From NCBI GenBank assembly GCA_963932465.1, contig OZ010787.1, forward strand, positions 35,840,087 through 35,904,086: a DNA stretch of 64,000 nt, in the 5' to 3' direction. Position numbers and translations under genes: made by a program. This stretch comes from Maratus speciosus (lineage: Eukaryota; Arthropoda; Arachnida; Araneae; Salticidae). Positions 1 to 10,526 of the stretch are shown in pieces. The notes beneath the pieces are model-generated. The model saw only the letters and a program-made list of their open reading frames with translations. It made no database searches and had not been told where the DNA came from. The stretch's first letter is position 1, and each line of letters begins with the position of its first letter.

Positions 1-298
1 TTGGCGATTAAAAGTTTGGGGTTTTATCTCTCTTTTATTTATATATCAATTTTTTAAAAACTTAGCAACAACGATTGCATTTTTCGAATTAAAATGTTAT
101 CCGCTTTTTATGTAGAATTTTTTAAATATTTTATAAATAGTGAAAAATTTTTTTTTTTTCATATTCCTAAAAAGACATTAGCTTAAAGTGATATTTTTCT
201 CAGTGTCCTAAATTTATTTCCGTAGATATTATTTGATCTTTTGAATCTCTTTGGTTCCGAACAATTCTTTCTCATTTCATAGAAAAATTGCTGTCATA
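1..298. other. A+T-rich sequence, nothing recognised
   Basis: Low-complexity A/T-rich DNA with short homopolymer runs. I see no coding signal, repeat end or RNA motif. Confidence 0.6.
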
Positions 299-704
299 AT
301 AGTCCAAGAGCCGGCAGCACAAAAACCTATGTTATCAAGCACAAGAAAAAAACCTTCATTTTATGGAAGAGTAAAAGTAGGGGAATCTAATGATCCATGT
401 CGGCCTGAAGTGAAGTGGTGCATAAACCCAAAAATTAATATCACCAGTGGTTGATTCGTAGGTTTATCATTGTGGTTGTGCTACAATTATCCTTCATGTT
501 TTCATACCTTTGTTTGTAGGACAAACACAATGATAAACCTACGAATCAACCACTGGTGGTATTAATTTTTGGCTAATGCACCACTTCACTTCCGGCAGAT
601 ATGGATCATTAAATTCCCCTATTTCTACTCGTCCATAAAATAAAGGGGTTTTTTTTCCTTGTACTTGATAACATAGGTTTTTGTGCTGTCGGCTCTTGGA
701 CTAT
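299..704. repeat. Long imperfect inverted repeat (foldback)
   Basis: The left arm (299-474) matches the reverse complement of the right arm (526-704) with scattered mismatches and small indels; the spacer is about 50 bp (475-525). The innermost arm segment, GTAGGTTTATCATTGTG, is exactly mirrored, as are outer blocks such as CCTATGTTATCAAG. The arms contain no convincing protein. Transcription would give a hairpin with an arm of about 175 bp. No clear target-site duplication was found, so it could be a foldback MITE or a local inverted duplication. Confidence 0.85.
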
Positions 705-1289
705 AAGAATATAATAGTACCTCTATAAGTACGTGATTTCCTAATGAGGGTAATGAAAATCTGGATGTTGAAAGAAAAGTCAAATAAAACAAGTATGTAT
801 AAATCACCTTCATATTCGATCAAAGTTTGAAATAAAAGGAAACAACTGCTTTTTTAGTTGAAAATCTGTTCTGAATGAAGTGCATTTGACAGGTACATGT
901 ACAATTTTGGACAAAGTAATCTATTTTGGTTTGGACAAAGAAGCCTAATGTCTGACCCATATCACTTTTCTAGGAATATAGACAAACATTTGAATGGTGA
1001 AAACCCGAAATTGTTTATAGTGTACTTTAGAAACTCTTTTTGAAAACCATTTTTTCTTTATGTGCAAAATTTACTACAATAATCAGAATATTGGCAATAA
1101 GCCTTCTATGTAGGCCTATAACTTGTACTTCAATCGAATAGTAGCAGGAAAATTTAAATACGAGTTTTGTTTTTACAATCCCATTTACTAAAATATACAT
1201 TCAACTAAATATATATTTTCGCAAATTAGAGACGTTTGAATGGTCAATTAATCAGCATTTTTTGTCGTTCTTCCTTTCCCCCTTTTCCC
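705..1289. other. A+T-rich sequence, nothing recognised
   Basis: No feature seen. Short open frames here have no recognisable protein character. Confidence 0.5.
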
Positions 1290-1520
1290 CACCAGTGGCC
1301 GAGAGGTTCTGCTCTCGAAGCTGGTAGACGGGAGGCGCTGGGTTCGAACCCAATCGTGCCCGTCGGACTAATCGTTCGGAGTTTTCGTGGTTTTCTTCGA
1401 ATCGTGTATTTCTTCGAATCGTGGATCTCCATGCGTAAATACGGGTTAGGTTCCCTTAGAAAGATCCCCACGAAGGGCACCCCCACCCTGGGCCTATATC
1501 CCTTGAGTAGATAATTGGCC
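1290..1520 (+). repeat. tRNA-derived SINE
   Basis: A pol III A-box-like segment (GTGGCCGAGAGG, 1295-1306) is followed by a B box (GGTTCGAACCC, 1341-1351), the spacing expected of a tRNA-derived SINE head. The body continues with a block reading CGTGGTTTTCTTCGAATCG and a later block (about 1450-1485, AGAAAGATCC then CCACGAAGG) of the kind shared by arachnid SINEs as I remember them. A non-autonomous retroelement would use LINE machinery in trans. No poly(A) tail or flanking duplication is obvious. Both strands show 90-codon open frames over it; these are shadows of the G+C-richer SINE. Confidence 0.75.
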
Positions 1521-1597
1521 GTCAAAAATCAACCCAACCCTTCTCCCCTTTTTGGGGCGATTTTGAAGATAAACCTCAGAAGGCAGCCCGAAAGTAA

Positions 1598-1730
1598 GGC
1601 TGATGTCAGACAAACGTCTTTTTGCACGCTTTTTTCACTACATATCATCCCTACACAATGCCGCTAGCATTGTGTAGGGATGATATGTAAGGAAAAAAGC
1701 GTGCAAAAAGACGTTTGTCTGACATTAGCC
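1598..1730. repeat. Near-perfect hairpin, 64-bp arms
   Basis: The arm 1598-1661 is the reverse complement of 1667-1730 with only about three mismatches (near the outer end and around 1637), around a 5-nt loop (1662-1666). Shared blocks include GTCAGACAAACGTC and CATATCATCCCTACACAATG. Such a short loop and high identity suggest a recent foldback event, a palindromic MITE or a hairpin RNA source. No protein is encoded. Confidence 0.9.
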
Positions 1731-3239
1731 TCCCTAAACGTCTGGTTACCAAGCACAAAGAGCTGGGTGCCGACCTTTCTGAGTTCGGATCCACTTATTA
1801 CATGAGCTGGATTATTGAGAGTATATGTAACAAATTTCAAATGAAAATTCATTATTTTGTTCGTTTTAACCTCTTTATATTAATGAGATATTTAGTTTTC
1901 ATTGAGATATTTAGTTTCCTGTTTAAAAAGTTCTATAATATGAACACAATATATTTCGTCAGTGGCACGCAAGTTGTTAATGTGCCTGTTTCTAATAGTC
2001 CGAGAGGCCACATTTCTGCAACCAGTTTCATCATCGCTGATGTTTTTATGTAAGATAAATTAGATGATGCCGATATCGAAAATGCCGATCAGATGGAGTA
2101 CCAACCCGGGGGTGTGGGGGGTGGCGGAATTGCCATAGCAACTTCTCACAGACCGCTGTACAGTAAAATTAATTGTATAGTGATTACGGATGTTAACCTG
2201 AGTACGGTGACATTCTCTGTAATCGGAGTTTCTTTAATTGTAGTTTGCAGCGGGCTATACGATGTCGCTACAGCAACACTTTCCGCTGGTGCGCCAGCTG
2301 ACTGGCTGTTTAGTTATCTGTATTATCTAATCTATCGTATATACAAATATTAACCACGCTAAAATTGGTTACAAAAATCAATGCCTCTCTGAATATAAGC
2401 TGTTGATTGAAATAATCATGAATCACCAGTTGCAGATCTATATCAAGCAATGCGGAGAAAACAAATTCCTTTTTGCTGCGCTAAAAAACAAAAACAAAAA
2501 GATTTACCTTAAGATTAAATCCAAACACATTTTAGTTAACGTTCATTGATTTGGTGTCCGCTAAAATATAAAGACATTAATTCTATAATTACCAGAGCAC
2601 TGAAAAAAAAAAAAAAAAAAAAAAGGAAAATATTCACAGAAAAAAAAAAATCTACCATAAAAGAAAATAATTGGATTGAAAAATACCAACAATTTCGAAA
2701 AAGGTTACTCTTGTTTTTGCAATTAAAAAGAATAAATGAATTATTACAGGTGCATCTCATCCAATTCTAATAATCATTCTTTCACATAAGATTAAATACC
2801 TAGCAATCGCCGAGTCCCCCCTTTTTTTTAATAATCTGATTAAATCGAAAGAGGAAAAACAAAGAATTTAATTACTGAAACAGAGCTAAAAGGCTCTAAG
2901 CGAATTGCATTAGCGCCAATATTAAAGTTGAAATTGCACTTTATTTTTTTAAAGAAAAAAGCAAATACTTGAAAAGAGAACAAAATTTATTTAATGGGGC
3001 TCATTACAGAAGCCGGTGCTTTGAATATAAATATAAACAAAATTTATTTTGAGGAGATATTCATTGTTATAAGGACTTTTTCACAAGATAAGTTTAATTC
3101 ATTAATTGGAAATAAAATTGTTGTGTAATTATCGTAAAATGGGAATTTTAGGTTAATAAAAGAGAAAGTTTTCAAATTAAACTTTTATAATACAAATATT
3201 ACATTTTCTCCAAATACACACACACACACACAAAATACA
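1731..3239. other. No recognised gene; two unassigned open frames and simple repeats
   Basis: Open frames at 1715-2053 (112 codons, +, starting inside the hairpin) and 2093-2353 (86 codons, +) contain stretches with balanced amino-acid composition, but I recognise no domain and would not call them genes. There is a poly(A) run near 2603-2624 and a short (CA)n at about 3216-3232. The rest is plain A+T-rich DNA. Confidence 0.4.
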
Positions 3240-5352
3240 CAGGGTGTCCACTCTCAACGGTGACCAACGGTTATTCCTAAACCGTTTGTCATAGACGTAT
3301 AGTTCCAATTACAAAAATGTCTTAAATGAGGTAAAGAAATACTTTAAAAGCGATTTGGGTCAGTTAAAACATTTCTTAAAAAATTTCGAAATTTAGATTT
3401 TTATACGGTCCCCCCGGTTCTATAAGTTACATTTAGTAAAATTTTCCTCTTACACTGAGAAGTGTTACAAAAAAGTCCCGTTATTCTACCATTAAAATTG
3501 ACCGAGTAATAGCTGTTTAACGTTGGAGCATATTTTTTGCTGCAAATTGGGGAGGAGGGGGTCATTCTCAAATTTTGTCGAAATATAATTTCGTCAGATA
3601 TATTAAATGGTTGAGAGTAAAATTAACATTGCAATATAAATTTGAAATCTTTAATCATTCTGACATATTAATGCAAAATATACAATTCGTAATGAATATA
3701 GGAAGAAAGAAAAAACAGAATTTTTGTTAAACAAAATGATGAAAATTAACAGCCTCAATTCTTTACAAAATGATACATATTTTAAAGTGTTATTAGATTA
3801 CACTAGCTTGCAAAAGTTGGGTTATGTCATGTTTTTTAGATTTTTATAATTGATTCTTATGTATTCTGTACCGCTGAATCCGAAATTGACCTTCATTTTT
3901 TACCATCATGTAAAGATTTTTTTGCAAATCGAAAATTTTAAAGTTAAACAAATAAAAAATAGCGAACATTTGATACTATGAAATAGATGTTATTTTTGTG
4001 TTTTTAACTTTCGTTAATTGATTTTTATGTATTTTTTTACTACTGAGTCCGAAAATGACCTTCATTTTTAACCATCACGTCAGGATTTTTCGCAAATCGT
4101 AAATTTCTAAGTTAAAAAATTCAAAGTTAAAATTTAAACCTCTTGCCCCACTTCATCGGACCCTCAGCTGTTTAGCTGTAAAAATCCCAGTATAAGCCAA
4201 AAAATTTAATAAATTATTGAATTAAATTAAATTAAATTTATAATTTTTACATCTGTTTTATAATGTCAGATTTTCGCTATATTTTAGCTTTGACATTTAC
4301 GATTTGCAAAAAAATTCTAACGTGATAATTAAAAATGAAGATCATTTTCAGATTCAGTCTAAAAAGTACATAAAAGCAATTATCAAAAGTTAAAAAAACA
4401 CAGCCATATCCTCTATTTTATGGTATCCGAATTTTGTTATTTGTTAACTTTGACAATTTATGATTTGCGAAAAATCCTGAGATGATGGTTAAAATGTTAG
4501 GTAATTTTCGGATTCAGTGCTAAAACATACATAAAAGCTGAAAAAAAACAACCATCGCAGTCTTGTCTTATCTAATCTAAAACTTTTCCTTAAACTTCTA
4601 GGCGGTAATCTATCCGATTTTGTGTGTGTGTTAATCTGTAGAATAAGCATAAATGGTAATCATCGAAAATTATAATAATATTAGATTGTCATTGGATTTA
4701 CGCCAGTATGTAAAATTTAATCTCGATCGGGTATTTGAAAGTGAGTTCGAGTACAAATTTTTAAACTGGAAAAACATACATACAATCGTTGAAGTTAAAT
4801 AAAAACTTATAAAAATAACATATTTTTTGTTAAAAGAAATCAAAGAAATAGTCGCAAATCCTTACAAAGTAAAACATATGTTAAAATACAATTATTTTAG
4901 CCAATCTGAAACTGAATAAAAGTTAACTCTATCATAATAATTGTAAGATTTTTTTCAAAGCGCATGAAATAAGTTGTAAGAATACTTTAAGCATTTCGTA
5001 TATGACCCCTCAAAGCCTTGCCGTACACATTTGTGTTCACATGCAGAAAAGTAGTATAAGTCATGCATTTTTAAAGTTTCACAACTCGTTCATTTTTAGT
5101 GTTATTTGAACGGGACTTTTTTTTGTCTTAATTGTCAGTGTAATAGGAATATTTTATTAAATGTAACTTATAGGACCGGGGAACTGCATAAAAATTTAAA
5201 TTTTGTAAGTTTTTAAGAAATGTTTTCATTGATCCAAATCGCTTTTAAAATATTTCTTTGCCTCATTTAAATCATTTTTGCAATTGGAACTCTATGCGTA
5301 TGATTAATTGTTAAGGAATTAGCCATTGGACACCGTTGGGAGTGGACAACCT
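3240..5352 (+). mobile_element. 2.1-kb non-autonomous TIR element, copy A
   Basis: The left end CAGGGTGTCCACTCTCAACG is mirrored at the right end (reverse complement AGGTTGTCCACTCCCAACGG), and similarity between the ends continues inward for a few hundred bp (for example AAAGCGATTTGGGTCA at 3347 against its mirror at about 5237). A motif of about 75 bp (CTGAATCCGAAA...ACCATCA...TTTGCAAATCG) occurs twice in plus orientation (about 3873-3935, 4044-4105) and twice inverted (about 4290-4355, 4455-4520), giving a nested palindromic core. No open frame of useful length exists, so an autonomous relative must mobilise it. A second copy lies inverted at 16832-18960. Confidence 0.85.
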
Positions 5353-5931
5353 ATATATAAATTTTTTTTTCCCCTGAGGCAGAGGTACACAATATTTATA
5401 TGAAATTTTTTTAGGCAGCTTCCAATAAAAAAAAAAAAAAAAAACTAAAAAGCTACCTACTGCAGACGTCCAGAGGAAAGCAGTTGCGGAAAATTTTGGT
5501 ATATTTTCAGGTATTATGACCCCAAAGCCACCTCAAATGTTAATTTATATATATGAAGCAGGAACAACACGATACATAATGAATAACAGTCATTTGTTTC
5601 TGGATTACTGATACACGTCAATTTAACAAATATATTTACATGATAAAGGGGTTTTGCGGGAAATACACCGAAAGGGCAATTGAGAATTCCCATGGAACCA
5701 TCTGTCCGAATCCGTTCTGGCTCTCCGGCGCAAGATCTTTTCCATGTTGAAATGAATTCTGAGGTTTTTCTTATTAATTTGTTCCCAGACCCAGAGATGC
5801 GAAAATATGCATAAGCAATTTCAGCTGCGTTAGTTACATTATTAACTTCTCGTGAGAAAATGCTGTCTCAACTTGGTGCTATGCGAGTGTGGTTGGGAAC
5901 GTTTATCCACAATCACATATGTATGTATGTA
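5353..5931. other. No gene recognised
   Basis: A poly(A) run lies at about 5426-5444. The remainder shows no ORF, terminal repeat or RNA feature. The right edge (GTATGTATGTA) is the TA target of the Tc1 element that follows. Confidence 0.5.
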
Positions 5932-7241
5932 CAGTGAGCAAAAAAAGTATTTGCACGCAGACGATTTTTTGCATAAGTAACCATAGAAAGAAAATCTGAT
6001 ACTATTCTCTTAATTATTCATTTATTTGAATAAGAAGAAAATAAAAATAACTACCCATTTTCCTTAAACAGTAATATTACACATTTAAAAAAATTAATAT
6101 TTTATCATACCTGAAAAGTATTTGCACAAGAAGCATTGGCTGTTAAAAAAGGCATTAAATGTCAACATTATGCAAATGTTTAGCATATCAGTCCCTCAGT
6201 ACATTAGCCCCGCACTTTAAAGTCATGTAATATAATAACTGGAGCAGGGATTCTGGGGAGTTTTTGTTCTAATGGCGCTGAAAACGTGTGAACTGTCTGT
6301 TGCTACCCGTGAGAAGATTATATTTCTTCACAATTCTGGATTAAATTACCGAGGAATAGGTAAAAAATTAAATCTAAACTTTTCTAGTGTTCGTTATGTA
6401 ATTAAGAAGAAAAAAGAAACTGGTTCGACAGTAAAGAAGAAGTGAACTGGGCGTCCAAGAAAGCTAAATACCAGGCAAATGAGAGCCATCATAAAAGAAT
6501 CTTCAAAAAACCTTTTTCTAAGTGCTCGAGAATTGGCTGTTGATGTCGCTTCAACGTCGGGAACAATAGTTACACCACAATCAATTAGAAATATTCTTCA
6601 TGATGCAAATATTCGAGGAAGAGCCCCTCGAAAAAACCATTTATTAGTGAAACTAATATGGTGAAAAGACTTGAATTTGCAAAAGCTTATGTCAGCAAAC
6701 CACTAGTTTTGGAAAACTTATTTTTTCCGATGAAAGCAAGTTCAATATTTTTGGCTCAGATGATAAGAAAACTGTATGGCGAAAGCCAAATACTTATCTT
6801 CAAATTAAAAACTTGAAACCAACTGTAAAACATGGCGGTGGTCATGTAATGATTTGGGGATGCATGTCTTTTAACGGAGTTGGCGAAATGACCTTTATTG
6901 AAGGCAATATGAATACTAAACAATATATTAATATATTGCGAGATCATTTATCTAATAGTGCTCTGTAATTAGGAATTCCTAATTCATATTATTTCCAACA
7001 GGATAACAATCCGAAACACACTGCATATATTACGAGGTTATGGTTGCTTTATAATGTAAAAAATCAATTGAAAACGCCACCACAATCACCAGACCTCAAT
7101 CCGATTGAAAATTTATGGCATATTTTGGATGTGAAAATAAGGAAAAAGAAAATTTCTAACAAATCGGAACTTAAGCAAGTTCTTAGGGAAGAATGGCTAC
7201 AAATCAGCAGTGAAACATGTCACAAATTAATAGAATCAATG

Positions 7242-8558
7242 TAGAGTCCTGCATCGGGTCGGATTACCCGCTTTTACCCGAACCCGACCCGACTCGCAGT
7301 TCGGGTCGGGTTGGCGCTATATTTTCCCGTTGCGGTTCGGGTCGGGTTGACTTTAAAATTTTTTGGTGCGGGTCGGGTTCGACTCGGGTTGGCTTTTATT
7401 GTTTCGGGTTCGGGTCGGTTTCGGATTGGATTTTTACTCTCGCGTGTCAGGTTCGGGTTGACCCGCTTTTTTAAAAGAATGTGGAAAATATTTTTCCTCC
7501 TTAAAAGCCTACATAAACCGCAGATGAAAGTTTCACAAAAGCAAAATGTGTACCTGTCTGTTTTGTCTTTAGTCATCCTTTCACGAGTCTTCGAAATAAC
7601 AAACTGCATTATATTTTTACCGTATTTTAAAAATACAATACGCAGCAAAACGATAAATGGTCCTTCCTGTTTAATGTATCAAGTGAACAATTTAATTGTG
7701 GTGATACACTATGTTAGGCGGGAAAATTTTCAAAATAATAACTGCTGATAAACTAAAGGCAGATGGCCACTTATGTAAAACAAGGTGTATCGTTATAAGT
7801 AGAACTTTCGAAACCGCAACTAATTTTAAAGTATATTTAAAGATTAGATTTTTAATTTTATACCATTTAGAGTCCTGCATCGAGTCGGGTCAGAGGTTTT
7901 ACTATAGTTGAATATTAAAGAATATAGATCTCTTCAATTTTCTAACATCAAACAAATTCAAAACATAAAAATGGTATTAGAGAATTAAAGGTCTGCACGG
8001 GGCGGTATTTCCAGGCCCGGTAATGGCCCGCCCGGCCCATCCCGTGTAAAACTTAAAAGTTCGGCCCTAGCCCGGCACGGCCCGTTATTAATTTTATCGG
8101 CTTCGTCTAAATATTTATATCGGGCCAATAGACCCGCTTACTCGTAGTTATCGGCCGGCCGGGCAGGGCCGTTCAATTTTTTTGCCGGCTCGGGCCGTTT
8201 ATTTTGTTTATCAGCCCGGCCCATTGAAAAAACTGTCATAATAAAGCGGCCTGGCCAGTTTGAAATATTACCGCCCATCCCCGGCCGGACCGGTGAAGAC
8301 CTCTATTAGAGATACAATTGTAGATTATTTTTCATAATGGTATTATATGATTTGCTTTCCTTACATTGCGGGCTCGAGTCGGGTTGCGGGTTGAAATATT
8401 GCGGGTTCGGGTCGGGTGCGGTTTGATCTACCTCGGGTTCGGGTCGGGTTGCGAGCTGCCTGAAATTATTTTTGCGGGTTCGGGTCGGGTTGCGGGTTGA
8501 CTTAAAAATGGAATTTGCGGGTTTGGGTCGGGTAGAACCCGACCCGCGCAGGACTCTA
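7242..8558. mobile_element. hAT-type element with G-rich subterminal repeats
   Basis: The element begins TAGAGTCCTGC and ends GCAGGACTCTA, flanked by an exact 8-bp duplication AATCAATG (7234-7241 and 8559-8566), diagnostic of hAT-type insertion. Both subterminal regions are packed with GGGTCGGGTT-like repeats (7254-7470; 8368-8548) in opposite orientation. The central part has no recognisable transposase, so it is non-autonomous. A second TAGAGTCCTGC motif at 7868 suggests an internal duplication or a remnant of another copy. A related but shorter element lies at 38442-38818. Confidence 0.93.
7985..8305. mobile_element. 321-bp hAT MITE, innermost of a nest
   Basis: The left end (T)TAAAGGTCTGCACGG and right end (reverse complement TAGAGGTCTTCACCGG) enclose GGCCCGGCC-type repeats. 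Flanks TTAGAGAA (7977-7984) and TTAGAGAT (8306-8313) match at 7 of 8 positions, consistent with a slightly aged hAT target duplication. It belongs to the same TAGAGGTCTGC family as the element at 53484-54875. Its insertion postdates the host hAT element. Confidence 0.85.
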
Positions 8559-8868
8559 AATCAATGCCCAGACGATTACAAGCTGTAATTTAAGCAAAGG
8601 GCATGCAATGCATGCTAAATATTAGCACTGTTTTTAACTTATAAATAATTCCTGTAGTTCTATTTTTATTGCTAGTGTGCAAATAGTTTTTTGGCAGTAC
8701 AAATGCTACTTTTTTATGTTTTCATATTTTAAATATAATTATTAAGTCAGATATTAAATATGTTTATTTGTTTTGTAAAAGTGTTGGTATTTTTAATTAG
8801 TTGCTTTTTATTTATTTATACATATGCTACAACAAATTTACCTGGTTTGCAAATACTTTTTTTGCTCA

Positions 8869-8871
<3 letters not shown>

Positions 8872-8909
<38 letters not shown>
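8872..8909. repeat. (TA)n microsatellite
   Basis: Pure alternating TA tract between the right end of the Tc1 element and the left end of the next TIR element. Both neighbours probably used TA-rich targets. Confidence 0.9.
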
Positions 8910-8911
<2 letters not shown>

Positions 8912-10526
8912 CAGTAGCAGAAAGTTTTGGTTTTGTCTGCGACAGCAATTTAGTGGGATGAAAATTGTCTGCGGGAGTAGCGTGTTACATTTTCTTATGT
9001 ACGAGCATTATAAGAGTTAAAATAAACAGCGTTCAGCGAGTAACAAAATTTTCTGAAATTCACAGCAAATTTTCCGAAAGAAGGGGATATTAAATATGGG
9101 GTTTTAAACACTTGGGGGCTGGGTGCGAAAGTCCACTACTGGCACTATGTGTTTTTCTTCGCGCGCTTTTGATGAAATTTGCCGTTTTTCTCGATCTTTT
9201 GACGAAATTTGCCGTTTTTCTCGATCTTTTGACGAAATTTGCCATTTTCTCGATCTTTTGACGAAATTTGCCATTTTTCTCGATCTTTTGACGAAATTTG
9301 CCATTTTTCTCGATCTTTTGACGAAATTTGCCATTTTTCTCGATCTTTTGACGAAATTTGCCATTTTTCTCGATCTTTTGACGAAATTTGCCGTTTTTTC
9401 GCGATGCTTTGATAAAATGAGCTTTTTTTTCGCGACCCTTTACGAAATTTGTAAGTTCCTCGATTCGTTGACGAATTTCGTATTTTTTTTTCCCGCGATT
9501 CTGTGACAGAAGTTTGCGTTTTTTACGCGCTCTTGGGACGAAATTCACGTTTTCCCCGGGATCTTTTGACGGAATTCGCGTATTTACAGCGATCCTTTCG
9601 CAGAAATTTACGTTTTTCGCGGTCTTTTGACGAAATTCCGCAAATTTAATTCCGATCTTTTGACATAAATTTTCTTTTTTTCGTGATCGTTTGACAGTAA
9701 TCTGCGTTTTTTGCGATCCTTTGACAGTAATCTGCGTTTTTTGCGATCCTTTGACAGAATTTTGCGTTTTTCGCGATCCTTTGACAGAATTTTGTGTTTT
9801 TCGCGATCCTTTGACAGAATTTTGCGTTTTTTCGCGATTGTTTGACAGAAATTTGCATTTTTCCGCGATTATCTGGCTAAATTTGTGTTTTTTCCTCGAT
9901 GCTTTGATGCAATTCAAGTTTCTTCCGCGATTTTGTGACAGAAATTTGCGTTTTTCTCGCGCCCCTGGAACGAAATTCATGTTTTTTTTTCGGGATTTTT
10001 GGATAAAATTCAAGTTTGTAAAGCGATCTTTTTGCAGAAATTTACGTTTTTCGAGATCTTTTGACGAAATTCCGCCTTCTTTCCGCAATCCTTTGACATA
10101 AATTTGCGTTTATTCGCGGTCCTTTGACATAAATTTGCGTTATTCCCCACAGTCGTTTGACTAAACTCGCGTTCTTTCCGCGATCCTTTTACTAAATTCG
10201 TGTTTTTCCGCGATCGTGTGACAGAAATTTGCATTTTTTCCCACAATCCAGGGACGAAGTTCATGCTTTTTTACGGGCTTTTTTGACGAAATTCGCGTTT
10301 TTATAGCGAATAGCGACCCTTTGGCTATAAATTACTGATTTTTTATGCCAACGATTGTCGAAATTGATATTTTTCGGCGACCATTTGTCGAATTCGCGAT
10401 GTTTTTTGTCAGAATTTTCGTACTTTTTTTTTTTTTTTCCTTTAAGGAAATACTTTTTTTTTCAAGTTGGCAAATTTATCTGCAAGGTCCAAAATATATA
10501 TGCGTCGCGCACTTTCTGCTACCGGG
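8910..10526. mobile_element. TIR element carrying a 30-bp tandem array
   Basis: The left terminus CCCAGTAGCAGAAAGT (8910) is mirrored at the right (reverse complement CCCGGTAGCAGAAAGT, ending 10526). The flanking sequence is TATA on both sides, although the left flank is itself a TA microsatellite, so the target duplication is uncertain. About 1.2 kb of the 1.6-kb interior is the tandem array described separately. No transposase is present. The superfamily is not certain; the structure parallels the elements at 26579-27968 and 59022-60641. Confidence 0.7.
9150..10335. repeat. Tandem array of about 30-bp units (array 1)
   Basis: Seven to eight nearly identical 29-30-bp units (TCGATCTTTTGACGAAATTT plus about ten bases, 9190-9400) grade into more diverged units reaching about 10335, all keeping the TTTTGAC(G/A)...AATTTGCG core. 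Because the unit length is near a multiple of three, long open frames appear on both strands (up to 332 codons on minus, lysine- and arginine-rich repeats of KRSRKMANFV type). I treat these as by-products of the repeat, not genes. Confidence 0.92.

Larger units (their letters stand above)
6272..8593 (+). pseudogene. Tc1-family DD34E transposase, degraded and split
   Basis: The frame opens with MALKTCELSVATREKIIF and an N-terminal helix-turn-helix region (YRGIGKKLNLNFSSVRYVI). A GRPRKL AT-hook-like linker follows an in-frame TGA at about 6442 (probably a mutated CGA). Frameshifts occur near 6610-6660 and around the first catalytic region (SDESKF-like, about 6730). Later blocks are clear: VMIWGCMSFNGVGEM, then QQDNNPKHT with the second catalytic Asp, and SPDLNPIENLW with the Glu 34 residues further on, the Tc1 DD34E spacing. 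A TAA at 6966 also breaks it. A hAT element splits codons near 7241, and the C-terminal residues PRRLQAVI resume at 8567. It cannot make active enzyme. Confidence 0.93.
5932..8871 (+). mobile_element. Tc1-type DNA transposon, dead, with nested insertions
   Basis: The ends CAGTGAGCAAAAAAAGTATT (5932) and the mirrored AATACTTTTTTTGCTCACTG (8852-8871) form terminal inverted repeats flanked by TA on both sides, the Tc1/mariner target duplication. Between them lies a degraded transposase (6272-8593). The element is 2940 bp only because a 1317-bp hAT element plus an 8-bp duplication sits inside it; without them it is about 1.6 kb, usual for Tc1. A (TA)n microsatellite has grown at its right flank. 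Confidence 0.95.

Noticed and set aside
1290..1360. Functional tRNA gene
   Set aside because: A and B boxes are present but no clean acceptor or anticodon stems form, and a SINE body follows.
1715..2053. 112-codon open frame as a host gene
   Set aside because: It begins inside the hairpin at 1598-1730, has no recognisable domain, and lacks supporting splice or neighbour context. Kept only as an unassigned frame.
7254..8548. Telomere-like GGGTCGGGTT repeats
   Set aside because: They occur in opposite orientations at the two ends of a hAT element with an exact 8-bp duplication, so they are subterminal transposon repeats.
9090..10088. 332-codon minus-strand open frame rich in KRSRK repeats
   Set aside because: It lies entirely over the 30-bp tandem array; unit length near a multiple of three keeps several frames open on both strands. 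No start context, domain or non-repeat portion supports a gene.
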